Source: an uncultured Bacteroidota bacterium (lineage in GTDB: Bacteria; Bacteroidota; Bacteroidia; NS11-12g; UBA955). Taken from it: a stretch of 46,232 bases of DNA. The stretch lies in NCBI GenBank assembly GCA_937867025.1, contig CALMKH010000098.1, positions 1 to 46,232 of the forward strand. Direction: 5' to 3'. The translations under genes were made by a program, and so were the position numbers. The notes beneath the pieces are model-generated. The model saw only the letters and a list, made by a program, of their open reading frames with translations. It searched no databases and was not told where the DNA came from. This document shows, piece after piece, positions 21,031-30,657 of this stretch (positions are counted from its first letter, which is position 1; each line of letters starts with the position of its first letter).

Positions 21031-22389
21031 ATGAAGAAATTTATTCAGAAACTGAAAGAGATCTGGAGTATAGAGGACCTCAGGAGAAAGATCAAAAACA
21101 CTCTCCTGTTCCTTCTTATATACCGTATAGGTACCTTTATCATCCTGCCCGGTATTGATGGCAGCGTGCTGATGGGTGCTTTGAAAAACCAGACCGAGGG
21201 CATACTCGGCTTAGTGAATATCTTTGCAGGTGGAGCTTTCGGAAGGGGCGCCATTTTTGCATTAGGTATCATGCCGTATATATCGGCCTCCATCGTTATA
21301 CAGTTGCTGACTATTGCTGTTCCGGCATTCCAGCGTTTGCAAAAGGAAGGTGAGGACGGCAGAAGAAAGATCAACCAGTACACCCGGATGCTCACAATAG
21401 CCATTACGGCTGTACAGGCGGTTGCTTATCTTTACAATATCACGGGCAAGCAGGATAACTGGGGCGCACTGCTGTTCAAGACAAACCCGGCCCTGATGAG
21501 CGAAAGCTTCTTTATGGTTGTCAATGTCTGCATGCTGGTGGCCGGTACCATGTTTACCATGTGGCTGGGTGAAAAAATCACTGACAAAGGCCTTGGAAAC
21601 GGTATTTCCCTGATCATCATGATAGGAATTATAGACAGGCTGCCTGAATCACTTGGATTTGAACTGGACCAGAGACTGGTCAACGGCGGACTCCCGCTCT
21701 TCATTATTGAGATACTTTTCTGGCTAGTGGTCATTGTGGCAACCATATTGCTGATACAAGGCGTCCGTAAAATTTCGGTCAACTATGCCAAGCGTGTGGA
21801 AGGCAACAGGATGTTTGGCGGTGCCAGGCAGTATATCCCTCTGAAAGTGAATGCGGCAGGTGTAATGCCTATCATTTTTGCCCAGGCCATTATGTTCATC
21901 CCTCCGACAATTGCCGGCAGTGTTGAGAACCCTGGCAGCTTCCTCAGGTCGCTAAGTGATTATGGTTCATTTGGTTACAATGCCATTTTTGCTATCCTGA
22001 TTATTGCATTCACCTATTTTTATACGGCTATTACCGTGAATCCCACGCAGATGGCTGATGAAATGAAGAAAAGTGGCGGGTTTATTCCTGGCATCAAGCC
22101 GGGAAGAAGCACCGCGGAATATATTGATGAGGTCATGTCCAGGATTACATTCCCGGGCTCACTGTTTCTCGCATGTATTGCCATATTGCCTTCCATCGCC
22201 ATGTTATTCGGTGTAAGTCAGAGCTTTGCGCAGTTTTATGGAGGAACATCGCTGCTGATCATGGTGGGCGTAGTGCTCGATACCCTGCAGCAGATCGAGA
22301 GTCACCTGTTAATGCGTCACTATGACGGATTGATGAAGTCGGGAAGGATAAAGGGCAGGACGGGAACCATGGCCACACAATCGATTTGA
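21031..22389 (+). CDS. secY: Preprotein translocase subunit SecY
   Basis: Multi-TM protein; GIMPYISASIVIQLL, KITDKGLGNGISLIIMIGI; follows rplO. Confidence 0.98.
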   Translation: MKKFIQKLKEIWSIEDLRRKIKNTLLFLLIYRIGTFIILPGIDGSVLMGALKNQTEGILGLVNIFAGGAFGRGAIFALGIMPYISASIVIQLLTIAVPAFQRLQKEGEDGRRKINQYTRMLTIAITAVQAVAYLYNITGKQDNWGALLFKTNPALMSESFFMVVNVCMLVAGTMFTMWLGEKITDKGLGNGISLIIMIGIIDRLPESLGFELDQRLVNGGLPLFIIEILFWLVVIVATILLIQGVRKISVNYAKRVEGNRMFGGARQYIPLKVNAAGVMPIIFAQAIMFIPPTIAGSVENPGSFLRSLSDYGSFGYNAIFAILIIAFTYFYTAITVNPTQMADEMKKSGGFIPGIKPGRSTAEYIDEVMSRITFPGSLFLACIAILPSIAMLFGVSQSFAQFYGGTSLLIMVGVVLDTLQQIESHLLMRHYDGLMKSGRIKGRTGTMATQSI

Positions 22390-22416
22390 TAAATTAAAAA
22401 AATAGTATTATTTTTG
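22385..22416 (+). promoter_or_regulatory. Internal Bacteroidota-type promoter between secY and infA
   Basis: TTTG (22385-22388), 20 nt, TATTTTTG (22409-22416); infA ATG at 22430. Confidence 0.65.
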
Positions 22417-22429
22417 CACCCCCCGAAAA

Positions 22430-22648
22430 ATGGCTAAACAGGATTCAATAAAGCAGGATGGAGAGATAGTAGAGGCATTGTCCAATGCTATGTTCCGGGT
22501 CAGGCTGGCCAACGGGCACGAAATAATAGCAACAATCTCCGGTAAGATGCGGATGAAATACATCAGGGTGTTACCGGGGGATAAGGTACAGGTGGAAATG
22601 AGTCCGTATGACCTGTCAAGAGGAAGAATATCGTACAGATACAAATAA
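22430..22648 (+). CDS. infA: Translation initiation factor IF-1
   Basis: [53 protein letters not shown]. Confidence 0.98.
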   Translation: MAKQDSIKQDGEIVEALSNAMFRVRLANGHEIIATISGKMRMKYIRVLPGDKVQVEMSPYDLSRGRISYRYK

Positions 22649-22657
22649 ATAAGGATC

Positions 22658-22774
22658 ATGAAAGTAAGAACTTCAGTAAAGAAACGCAGTGTTGACTGCA
22701 AACTGGTTAAGAGAAAGGGAAAGCTTTTTGTTATTTGCAAAAAGAATCCAAAATTTAAACAAAGACAAGGATAA
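22658..22774 (+). CDS. rpmJ: 50S ribosomal protein L36
   Basis: Not in supplied track. Manual translation: [38 protein letters not shown]. Between infA and rpsM. Confidence 0.95.
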   Translation: MKVRTSVKKRSVDCKLVKRKGKLFVICKKNPKFKQRQG

Positions 22775-22783
22775 TACATCACA

Positions 22784-23161
22784 ATGGCAAGAATAGCTGG
22801 TATAGATTTACCCAAAAACAAAAGAGGTGTTATAGGCTTGACCTATGTATACGGTATTGGGGCAAGCAGGGCTTCCAAGATATTGGATCAAGCCAACATC
22901 AACCCTGACAAAAAGGTTGGAGAGTGGAACGACGAGGAGTTGACCGCTATCCGTAACTACATTACTAATTCGTTCAAAACGGAAGGTGAATTGCGCTCCG
23001 AGGTTCAGCTGAACATCAAGCGTCTGATGGATATCGGCTGCTATCGCGGTACCCGTCACCGTAAAGGCCTGCCATTAAGGGGACAGAGCACTAAAAATAA
23101 TGCCCGTACCAGGAAAGGCAAGCGTAAAACCGTTGCAAACAAGAAAAAAGCTACTAAATAA
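22784..23161 (+). CDS. rpsM: 30S ribosomal protein S13
   Basis: [52 protein letters not shown]. Confidence 0.98.
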   Translation: MARIAGIDLPKNKRGVIGLTYVYGIGASRASKILDQANINPDKKVGEWNDEELTAIRNYITNSFKTEGELRSEVQLNIKRLMDIGCYRGTRHRKGLPLRGQSTKNNARTRKGKRKTVANKKKATK

Positions 23162-23170
23162 CAGACAATA

Positions 23171-23551
23171 ATGAGTACTGTAAAAAATAAAAAGAAAGTA
23201 AAGGTTGACCCTATCGGTCAAGTACACATTAAGGCTTCATTTAATAATATCATCATATCGGTGACAAACGCCAACGGTGACGTTATTTCATGGTCCTCTG
23301 CCGGTAAAATGGGATTCAGGGGTTCAAAGAAGAATACTCCTTACGCAGCCCAGCTTGCCAGCCAGGATTGCGGTAAGACAGCCTATGATTTAGGGCTCAG
23401 GAAAGTGGATGTGTTTGTTAAAGGACCGGGTTCAGGAAGGGATTCTGCCATCAGGAACCTCGCCGCATCAGGTATCGAGGTTATGTCTATCAATGATACT
23501 ACCCCGCTTCCGCATAACGGATGCCGTCCACCAAAACGCAGGCGTATTTAA
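23171..23551 (+). CDS. rpsK: 30S ribosomal protein S11
   Basis: [57 protein letters not shown]. Confidence 0.98.
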   Translation: MSTVKNKKKVKVDPIGQVHIKASFNNIIISVTNANGDVISWSSAGKMGFRGSKKNTPYAAQLASQDCGKTAYDLGLRKVDVFVKGPGSGRDSAIRNLAASGIEVMSINDTTPLPHNGCRPPKRRRI

Positions 23552-23573
23552 CAATAAGTAAGAAAAGAAAACA

Positions 23574-24179
23574 ATGGCAAGATATACAGGTCCAAAATCA
23601 AAAATTGCACGCAGGTTCAGAGAGCCAATCTTTGGCCCCGATAAAACACTTGAAAAGAAAAATTACCCTCCGGGAATGCACGGTAATTCGCGCAGGAGAG
23701 GTAAGCAGTCAGAGTACGCTATCCAGCTGCTTGAAAAGCAAAAGGCTAAATATACGTACGGTATACTTGAGCGTCAATTTGCTAAAACGTTCAAGCTGGC
23801 AGCTGCCAAGAGGGGTATCACAGGTGAGAACCTCCTGAAATTCCTGGAAGCAAGGCTCGATAACACCGTTTTCAGGCTTGGCATAGCCCCTACAAGGAGC
23901 GCTGCGAGGCAGTTCGTATCACACAACCACATACTCGTGAACAATGAAGTGGTAAATATACCGTCATACCAGCTTAAGGCTGGTGACGTTGTGGCTGTCC
24001 GTGAAAAATCAAAATCCATGGAAGTTATTACCGGTTCACTTGGTACCGGCAGGAAACGTTTCAGCTGGCTGGAGTGGAACGATAAAAGCATGTCTGGAAC
24101 GTTCCTCAACTACCCTGACAGGGCGGAAATACCTGAAAATATCAAAGAACAGTTAATCGTAGAGTTGTACTCTAAATAA
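23574..24179 (+). CDS. rpsD: 30S ribosomal protein S4
   Basis: [22 protein letters not shown]4 domain [31 protein letters not shown]. Confidence 0.98.
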   Translation: MARYTGPKSKIARRFREPIFGPDKTLEKKNYPPGMHGNSRRRGKQSEYAIQLLEKQKAKYTYGILERQFAKTFKLAAAKRGITGENLLKFLEARLDNTVFRLGIAPTRSAARQFVSHNHILVNNEVVNIPSYQLKAGDVVAVREKSKSMEVITGSLGTGRKRFSWLEWNDKSMSGTFLNYPDRAEIPENIKEQLIVELYSK

Positions 24180-24202
24180 CCCCAAAATAAAAAATTAAAC
24201 AA

Positions 24203-25195
24203 ATGCCAATACTAGCATTCCAAAAACCAGAAAGAGTTATCATGCATAAGGATACAGACTTTTATGGTCTGTTCGAATTCAGCCCGCTTGAGAAAGGATA
24301 TGGGGTTACAATTGGTAACTCACTCCGGAGGATATTGCTTTCCTCTCTCGAAGGACACGCCATCACTTCCCTCAGGATACAAGGCGTGGAGCATGAGTTC
24401 TCTACAATTAAAGGCGTTGCGGAAGATGTGACCGAGATAGTGCTTAACCTGAAACAGGTTAGGTTCAAGAAGGTTTCAAATGCAGATGACCACGAAAAGG
24501 TTTTTATCAGCATAAAAGGCAAAGAACAGTTCACTGCCGGTGACATTGCGAGGTATACCAACACATTCCAGGTGTTAAACCCTGAGCTTGTGATCTGCAA
24601 TATGGAGCCGTTTGTCAACCTCGAACTGGAGATATCGATCGATAAAGGCCGCGGCTACGTTCCTGCTGAAGAGAACAAAACCAAGGATGCGCAAATCGGT
24701 CTCATAGCCATCGACTCTATTTTCACCCCGGTGAAAAATGTGAAATATTCAATAGAAGACTTCCGTGTTGAACAGAAGACCGACTATGAAAAGCTTATTA
24801 TCGAGCTTCATACCGACGGGTCCATTCATCCGGAAAGTGCATTGAAGGAAGCCGCCAATATCCTCATCCAGCACTTCATACTGTTCAGCGATGAAAACAT
24901 ACTCCTGGACAGCCAGGTGAAAAAACCTGCCGCTGAAGTGGATGAAAACTTCCTGCACATGCGTAAGATACTCAAGACCAATCTCGCTGATCTGGACCTT
25001 TCCGTAAGGGCCTACAACTGCCTGAAAGCGGCTGAGATCCGCACACTTGGTGAACTGGTGAGCTTTGATATTGATGATCTGCTGAAATTCAGGAATTTCG
25101 GTAAGAAGTCACTCTCCGAGCTTGAAGAATTCGTAAGGGAAAAAGGACTGAATTTTGGAATGGACGTTTCAAAATATAACTTAAGTGAAGATTAA
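24203..25195 (+). CDS. rpoA: DNA-directed RNA polymerase subunit alpha
   Basis: [31 protein letters not shown]-terminal [29 protein letters not shown]. Confidence 0.98.
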   Translation: MPILAFQKPERVIMHKDTDFYGLFEFSPLEKGYGVTIGNSLRRILLSSLEGHAITSLRIQGVEHEFSTIKGVAEDVTEIVLNLKQVRFKKVSNADDHEKVFISIKGKEQFTAGDIARYTNTFQVLNPELVICNMEPFVNLELEISIDKGRGYVPAEENKTKDAQIGLIAIDSIFTPVKNVKYSIEDFRVEQKTDYEKLIIELHTDGSIHPESALKEAANILIQHFILFSDENILLDSQVKKPAAEVDENFLHMRKILKTNLADLDLSVRAYNCLKAAEIRTLGELVSFDIDDLLKFRNFGKKSLSELEEFVREKGLNFGMDVSKYNLSED

Positions 25196-25208
25196 CCAAT
25201 AGTATAAA

Positions 25209-25715
25209 ATGAGACACGGAAATAAAGTAAATAAATTAGGAAGGACAGCTTCACACAGGAGAGCCCTCATGGCCAACCTGACCATTTCCCTGATAGCGCA
25301 CAAGCGCATCACTACGACTTTGGCCAAAGCCAAAGCCCTGAGAGTGTATGCTGAACCTCTCATCACCAAATCAAAAGAAAATACCCTGCACTCCAGGAGG
25401 ACGGTTTTCTCTTACCTGAGAGATAAAGAATCCATTAAGGAACTTTTCGGTACGATTGCCGACAAGGTGGCTAACAGGCCAGGTGGTTACACCAGGATAC
25501 TGAAACTCGGAAACAGGATAGGAGATAACGCTGAAATGGCGATGATCGAACTGGTCGATTTCAATGAGTACACCGATAAGATAGGCAAGAAAAAAGAAGC
25601 GCCTAAAGCCAAAACAAGAAGGGGAAAGGCAAAAACCACCAAGGCAGTTGAAGCCAAGGTTGAGGAAAAAGCTCCTGAAACTCCTGCAGAAAACGCTGAA
25701 CCAACAGAAGAATAA
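25209..25715 (+). CDS. rplQ: 50S ribosomal protein L17 with charged C-terminal extension
   Basis: [42 protein letters not shown]; tail [42 protein letters not shown]. Confidence 0.98.
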   Translation: MRHGNKVNKLGRTASHRRALMANLTISLIAHKRITTTLAKAKALRVYAEPLITKSKENTLHSRRTVFSYLRDKESIKELFGTIADKVANRPGGYTRILKLGNRIGDNAEMAMIELVDFNEYTDKIGKKKEAPKAKTRRGKAKTTKAVEAKVEEKAPETPAENAEPTEE

Positions 25716-25736
25716 TTCTTCAGGAACACTATATTC

Positions 25737-25762
25737 AAAAGCCGCTTTTAGCGGCTTTTTTG
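25737..25762. terminator. Bidirectional intrinsic terminator after rplQ
   Basis: AAAAGCCGC-TTTTA-GCGGCTTTTTTT; A tract on one side, T tract on the other; between convergent ORFs. Confidence 0.85.
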
Positions 25763-25777
25763 TTGCCATCTAGCCTG

Positions 25778-25966
25778 TTACAGGCTCCCATTTCCGAGAT
25801 TAAAAATTTTGTTGATCCTTGGTTGAATAAACCATATTCCTACTGGTAAAAACCATAGGAGGAAGAAATCGCCAATATAATCACTTAATTCTGCCGATCT
25901 TTTCTTTTCAACGCTTCTCAACGCTTTGGCAATAAAATAATGTTTCAAATGAAGAAAGAATTTCAT
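25778..25966 (-). CDS. Small predicted membrane protein (62 aa)
   Basis: MKFFLHLKHYFIAKALRSVEKKRSAELSDYIGDFFLLWFLPVGIWFIQPRINKIFNLGNGSL: basic N-terminus, one hydrophobic segment, downstream terminator. Start chosen inside the 76-aa track ORF. Confidence 0.5.
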   Translation of the reverse strand: MKFFLHLKHYFIAKALRSVEKKRSAELSDYIGDFFLLWFLPVGIWFIQPRINKIFNLGNGSL

Positions 25967-25999
25967 GTTATCAATTAATCTAATGTATACTAATTTCAT

Positions 26000-26097
26000 G
26001 CGCCCCAAGACCGAAGGCTATGCGCCCTGCGCATAGGTGCGCAATAACATGAAGCACGGAAGCGGCAGCGAACCCGAAGGGCGAGGCCCGGGCGCCC
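26000..26097. repeat. GC-rich structured intergenic repeat, copy B
   Basis: See copy A. Hairpin CTATGCGC-CCT-GCGCATAG (26018-26036), GGTGCGCA (26036-26043), 32-nt block 26051-26082, ends GCGCCC (26000-26005) and GGGCGC (26090-26095) complementary. Confidence 0.78.
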
Positions 26098-26102
26098 GAC
26101 TA

Positions 26103-29100
26103 TCAATAATCCAAATACGAGCTTCCGTAATTCCCGCGTCCGTAGGAAGAATAATTGTCGTAATATCCCCCGTTCCTTGTGCGCGTATGCTGCAGCAGGT
26201 TCTCGAACAGCATATCTTCTATAAGCCTTTCTGCCGGATATTCTGGCGTTATACTCAGTGATTGTCCATAAAACAGAGGCTTGTCCTTAGGGTCGGGCAA
26301 CCTGGAGGTATCGGCTGGCAGGGCATCCGAAAGATACAGGTTCCACATGTCATCACCTTCAAACCTGTATTGATAAATGTATACAATGCCTGAATCCTTC
26401 CCGATATACACCTTTCTGGTCTGCCTGAATTCAACGCTGTCTATTTTGTTATAATCGTTGCCGTTCGCATATATGCTTGCCAGGACATAATCCTTATGGT
26501 TATGGTATTGTTTCGGGAATTTGTCGAGTTTTTTGGCTTCCGCAAGGATATTGTAAAACTCCACGCGGGTCTTTGTATTCTTTGCAAGCGACTGGTACAC
26601 GCTATCATCAAAGTGAACATTATATTTAAGCAGGACCGGAAGGAGCGTAAGGCGTTTTTCATTGTCTGTGATCTTAAGAATCTTTTTCACAATATCCTGC
26701 ATGACCTGGTTCTTAGCCTTTAAAGGAAGTGAAAGATCCAGGATATCACTCAATACGGAATAACTGCCATAACCGGAACGTCCGCGATCCTTGTAACTGT
26801 ATGGTATTGTGGTATAATCGTCATAATGTACGCTCTTGTACATCCATGAGCTTGAGGTGGTCTCGACATGTTCCTTGGTAAGAGAGGCCATCAGGCGCTT
26901 GTATTCTATTTTGGTTTCCTGGACGAGCCTGTTATGAATGGCCGCATAATCATTTTCGTTAATGATGCCGCTGTCTTTCATCCGGGAAATCATGTTATAG
27001 GCCGTGTTCCTGTATTCGGTAATGGTTGTCAGTTCGATGAGTTCCGGTAAAATGATTTTCGTGAGTTTCAGGGAATCTCCGAAAGCATACAGCATCGACT
27101 GCATCTCATAACTGTTGTCGGAAATGGGAATATCCAAAGCGAGTATAGGTTTGATGGCCTGGAATGCCTTATCATTCTTCTGGTGAGCAATGGCCTTCAG
27201 TATTTCAATCTGCAGGAATGCGGTGTCCGAAAAGCGGTTGTACAGCTTCTGCATGTATGGTATGATCACATGATCGGCGCTGTCAATGCTGGCAAGGGTC
27301 AGTATGACCTGGGTTCTGATCTTTGCGGCATCCCCCTTCATACTGATGGTGTCTATGATACGGCAGAGGTCGGGGATATCGTTTTTATCGAAAGTCACAA
27401 CGTCGAAATTTTTAATAGCTGCTTTCCTGGTGGTGCTGTCGGTGCTGGTAAAATCCTGGAAAAACCGGTAACCTTTTTTCCTGAATACATCATCTGCCAT
27501 AATCGTATCGCTGACATCGAATGTGTTGAAGAACGTGTTGACGAAATCGTTCCCTCCGCTCACCGTATCCAGGTAAGCTTCCACATAGTATCTCGTTTGC
27601 CCGTGAAGTATGTTCATGACCTTCACCTGTCTGGTGGTATTTGTATCGGTGTACGTATACGTGGTGAAAGGAATACCGTTCCTCAGCCCCTTTTCAGTGC
27701 GGACGACTTTCAGCGAGCCGCTTTTTTCCCAGCCTTTGTAATATTCTTCCTTGTTCTTGTCCTGACTTTCATAGTAGCCGTATTTGTAGGCATTCACCAC
27801 AATGAAGTCGTTGCAGTTGTCGGTTTTGAAATATATTTCCTTAAGGTTGCCCTTGTATTTGTTTTCCTTGTTTTCCTCTTCTTCATCCTCATCGTAGTAA
27901 TAGGAATAGTAGTTCACCGCATCTTTCACCTGCAATGGCATGACCGGCGTCCTGACCTTGAAATGCAGACTGGTGTCGTTATAGTCGAAATACGTATAGG
28001 AAGGTTTGCCGTTGAATTTTACCGATGCAAAAAACCTGTCCTGGAAATTGGCCTGTTCACCGGGCAAGGGTTTCATCAGGAACATGATGTAGCGCGTACC
28101 GGCTATGACGAACCTGGCAGCAAGCACGTCACCCATTTTGTTCTCGTAGGTAGCGTCAAGGGCATGGTATCCCTGCCAGTTGAAATGTTTTTTGCCGGTT
28201 GTCCTGAAATGGTCGGTATTGGCGAAACTCCTGGCCATCACATTCAGCTCGAACGAGTCTTCTTCCAGGTAAAATTCATTCAGGATGTCTTCCTGCTTGA
28301 TCAGGTATGTATTGCCGGAGCTTTTATCATACACCAGGTGTTCGAATGAAGGGTTGGCCTTATAAGTCAGTGGCAGTTTGGCGTATTTGTCATTATTCGG
28401 CAGCTCAATGGAAAACACGCTGTCAGGACTGCTGATCTTTCTCCATGTGGTAGCGTTTCCTTCATTGATCCTGATGGATCTGAAAAAATCGTCGGCTTCC
28501 GATCCGGCTGCAAAATCCTTCTTGCCTGCCATGCGGATTATGTACACATTGAAAGGAGAGGCCAGTATCTGGAACCTGTTGAGGTCACCGGTCTTAAGCT
28601 CGGTGACCACTTCCATGCCATTAAAGCCGTTTGAAACTATATTTTTCTTGGAAGTGATCTCACCCGGAATGTTTTCAAATATCATGGTATCTATCACCAG
28701 CAGGACATCTTCCGGGCTTTTGCCTGAGAACACCGAGTTACAGGCGATTTTTTCGATCTGGTAATAGTAGCCGTTGGCCAGGTCGGGACTCAGGTAGGAT
28801 GAATAATAGCTGTTGTCGTTCACCTTGGTGAGCCGTGTTGGCAGGCTGGCTGAAATAAGCCCGTCTTCAGACGTATAAACGGCATACCTGTGTTTCAGTT
28901 GTTTGTCCTCGAATTTCTTGGCCATTTTGCTTTTTTCAAGCGCAATGCTCTGCACCGGCCTGACCTTATAACCCTTTTCGATCAGCATCTGCAAAACACC
29001 TTTCGTCCCGGGCAGATGCGAGCAGCCAACACCTGTGAACATGGATTTTCCAAGTTGCATGATGGAATCCATTCTTCTGACCATATTGGCGTTCCGGCGG

Positions 29101-29819
29101 TAAAGCATATACTCGAGGTAATGTTCTGATTCCGTCATCCTGTCGATTGAATCCAGCATGTAAATATCTCCCCTGCGATAAGCTTCGGCCACTTGCTGGC
29201 TGAGTTTATAGTTATAGCGGCGCGGTTTTTTAGGTTTGGCATCTTTTGGTTCTTTCTGCGATTTTTTAACCAGTTCCCGGCTTTCCTCAAAACCCTCCAC
29301 TCCCGTAAATTCCTTGCCTAGTTTTTTAGCGATCTGGTAGATATACAGGTCGAGCCAGGCATCTTCTTCAAAATCGTCCTGGTCTCCGCGTTTAAGCAGG
29401 TAATTCACTTCCCTGACCTCTGCGCTGAGTTTTCTGGCAAGCAGTTCCTTGTCGTAGCTGTTTAGCGTAAAATGAAACAGGTTCAGGAATTCATAATTAT
29501 TGCGTCTGAATACCTTCAGGGCATCTTCGGGGTTTTCGAGTTCATTCTCGGATATCCAGCGATGAATAACGCTGTCGAGGTCCTGTTCGAGCGCCACTAT
29601 GTCGCTTTTGGACAAGGCGATGTAGAATGAATCACCAAGGTGAAAAGCAATTTTCTGGCTGACGTGCATGGTGCCATATACATAGCTGGGCTTTTTGAGT
29701 CCTTTGCCGGTTATCTGCCATAGCAGGCCTTTCTGGCTGGAATTTACCTGGGCTGTGGCATGGTTAGTGAAAGTAAGAGCAAGAAAAAGGAAAAGGGTTG
29801 TTGAAATGTGCTTGATCAT
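26103..29819 (-). CDS. TraB/GumN-like protein with long C-terminal extension (1238 aa)
   Basis: N-terminal signal peptide and GLLWQITGKGLKKPSYVYGTMHVS..ALSKSDIVALEQDLDS plus FTGVGCSHLPGTKGVLQMLIEKGYKVRPV typical of TraB/GumN; about 900 further residues including helical repeat-like region. Confidence 0.8.
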   Translation of the reverse strand: MIKHISTTLFLFLALTFTNHATAQVNSSQKGLLWQITGKGLKKPSYVYGTMHVSQKIAFHLGDSFYIALSKSDIVALEQDLDSVIHRWISENELENPEDALKVFRRNNYEFLNLFHFTLNSYDKELLARKLSAEVREVNYLLKRGDQDDFEEDAWLDLYIYQIAKKLGKEFTGVEGFEESRELVKKSQKEPKDAKPKKPRRYNYKLSQQVAEAYRRGDIYMLDSIDRMTESEHYLEYMLYRRNANMVRRMDSIMQLGKSMFTGVGCSHLPGTKGVLQMLIEKGYKVRPVQSIALEKSKMAKKFEDKQLKHRYAVYTSEDGLISASLPTRLTKVNDNSYYSSYLSPDLANGYYYQIEKIACNSVFSGKSPEDVLLVIDTMIFENIPGEITSKKNIVSNGFNGMEVVTELKTGDLNRFQILASPFNVYIIRMAGKKDFAAGSEADDFFRSIRINEGNATTWRKISSPDSVFSIELPNNDKYAKLPLTYKANPSFEHLVYDKSSGNTYLIKQEDILNEFYLEEDSFELNVMARSFANTDHFRTTGKKHFNWQGYHALDATYENKMGDVLAARFVIAGTRYIMFLMKPLPGEQANFQDRFFASVKFNGKPSYTYFDYNDTSLHFKVRTPVMPLQVKDAVNYYSYYYDEDEEEENKENKYKGNLKEIYFKTDNCNDFIVVNAYKYGYYESQDKNKEEYYKGWEKSGSLKVVRTEKGLRNGIPFTTYTYTDTNTTRQVKVMNILHGQTRYYVEAYLDTVSGGNDFVNTFFNTFDVSDTIMADDVFRKKGYRFFQDFTSTDSTTRKAAIKNFDVVTFDKNDIPDLCRIIDTISMKGDAAKIRTQVILTLASIDSADHVIIPYMQKLYNRFSDTAFLQIEILKAIAHQKNDKAFQAIKPILALDIPISDNSYEMQSMLYAFGDSLKLTKIILPELIELTTITEYRNTAYNMISRMKDSGIINENDYAAIHNRLVQETKIEYKRLMASLTKEHVETTSSSWMYKSVHYDDYTTIPYSYKDRGRSGYGSYSVLSDILDLSLPLKAKNQVMQDIVKKILKITDNEKRLTLLPVLLKYNVHFDDSVYQSLAKNTKTRVEFYNILAEAKKLDKFPKQYHNHKDYVLASIYANGNDYNKIDSVEFRQTRKVYIGKDSGIVYIYQYRFEGDDMWNLYLSDALPADTSRLPDPKDKPLFYGQSLSITPEYPAERLIEDMLFENLLQHTRTRNGGYYDNYSSYGRGNYGSSYLDY

Positions 29820-29860
29820 TATTAAATATTATTCGAATATATAGAAATTATGATAACGAA

Positions 29861-29890
29861 AAAAGGGGATGATAAATTTCATCCCCTTTT
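29861..29890 (-). terminator. Intrinsic terminator of the rpsF-rpsR-rplI operon
   Basis: AAAAGGGGATGA-TAAATT-TCATCCCCTTTT 12-bp stem; on - strand followed by TTTTTT. Confidence 0.85.
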
Positions 29891-29910
29891 ACAATATCGA
29901 TAAACAGCCT

Positions 29911-30363
29911 TTATTCAGGCACTACTTCAATGTCGATCTCTTTTGAAACTTCTTTGTGAAGGGAGATGGTAGCCTTGTATTCGCCAATCATTTTAGGCTC
30001 TTCAGAGAATACGATCTTGCGCCTGTCCACTTCGTAGCCCATGTCTTTCAGAGCATTAGCCACCTGGAGGGTAGTAACTGCCCCGAATATCTTGCCGCTG
30101 GTGCCTGTTTTGGCTTTAAGAGTCACTTTGACACCTTCAAGCCTCTGAGCCATAGCATCGGCATCTTTCCGGATCTTGTCCTGCTTGAACGACCTTTGCT
30201 TGATATCTTCTGCCAGCATTTTAAGCGCTGATTCAGTAGCCATTTTCGCCATTCCCTGAGGGATAAGATAGTTGCGGCCATAACCTGGGCGCACTGTTAC
30301 CACATCGTCTTTATGTCCAAGACTTCTAACGTCCTGGGTTAAGATTAATTTCATGTTTGCCAT
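29911..30363 (-). CDS. rplI: 50S ribosomal protein L9
   Basis: MKLILTQDVRSLGHKDDVVTVRPGYGRNYLIPQGMA. Confidence 0.97.
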   Translation of the reverse strand: MANMKLILTQDVRSLGHKDDVVTVRPGYGRNYLIPQGMAKMATESALKMLAEDIKQRSFKQDKIRKDADAMAQRLEGVKVTLKAKTGTSGKIFGAVTTLQVANALKDMGYEVDRRKIVFSEEPKMIGEYKATISLHKEVSKEIDIEVVPE

Positions 30364-30381
30364 TTCTGTTTCCTCCTTTTA

Positions 30382-30657
30382 TTATTTTAAACCGTCTGCT
30401 ACATAAGGCAGTATTGCCATGAAACGCGCGCGTTTCACTGCAGTGGCCACCTTGCGCTGATATTTGTCCGAAGTACCGGTAATCCTTCCAGGAAGGATTT
30501 TGCCCTGTTCGTTCATGAACTTAAGCAGGAAATTGGCATCTTTGTAATCCACATACTTGATATTGTGCTTCCTGAAGCGGCAATATTTTTTTCTGATCAC
30601 CTGCTGTGGCTGCTGGCTGTTGAAGTTAAAATTGTCTTGTGCTGCTGTCTTGCTCAT
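30382..30657 (-). CDS. rpsR: 30S ribosomal protein S18
   Basis: [64 protein letters not shown]. Confidence 0.97.
   Translation of the reverse strand: MSKTAAQDNFNFNSQQPQQVIRKKYCRFRKHNIKYVDYKDANFLLKFMNEQGKILPGRITGTSDKYQRKVATAVKRARFMAILPYVADGLK

Noticed and set aside
23521-23838. 105-aa + ORF across the rpsK-rpsD junction
   Set aside because: Alternative frame over two ribosomal protein genes.
8807-25715. Missing tuf gene in the str operon as an anomaly
   Set aside because: rpsL-rpsG-fusA-rpsJ without tuf is, to my knowledge, a usual arrangement in Bacteroidota; not treated as novel.
27183-28349. 388-aa + strand ORF antisense to the TraB-like gene
   Set aside because: Lies entirely inside a clear coding gene on the other strand; composition looks like a mirror frame (runs of VFVFLVFLFFILIVVIG) with no recognised motif.
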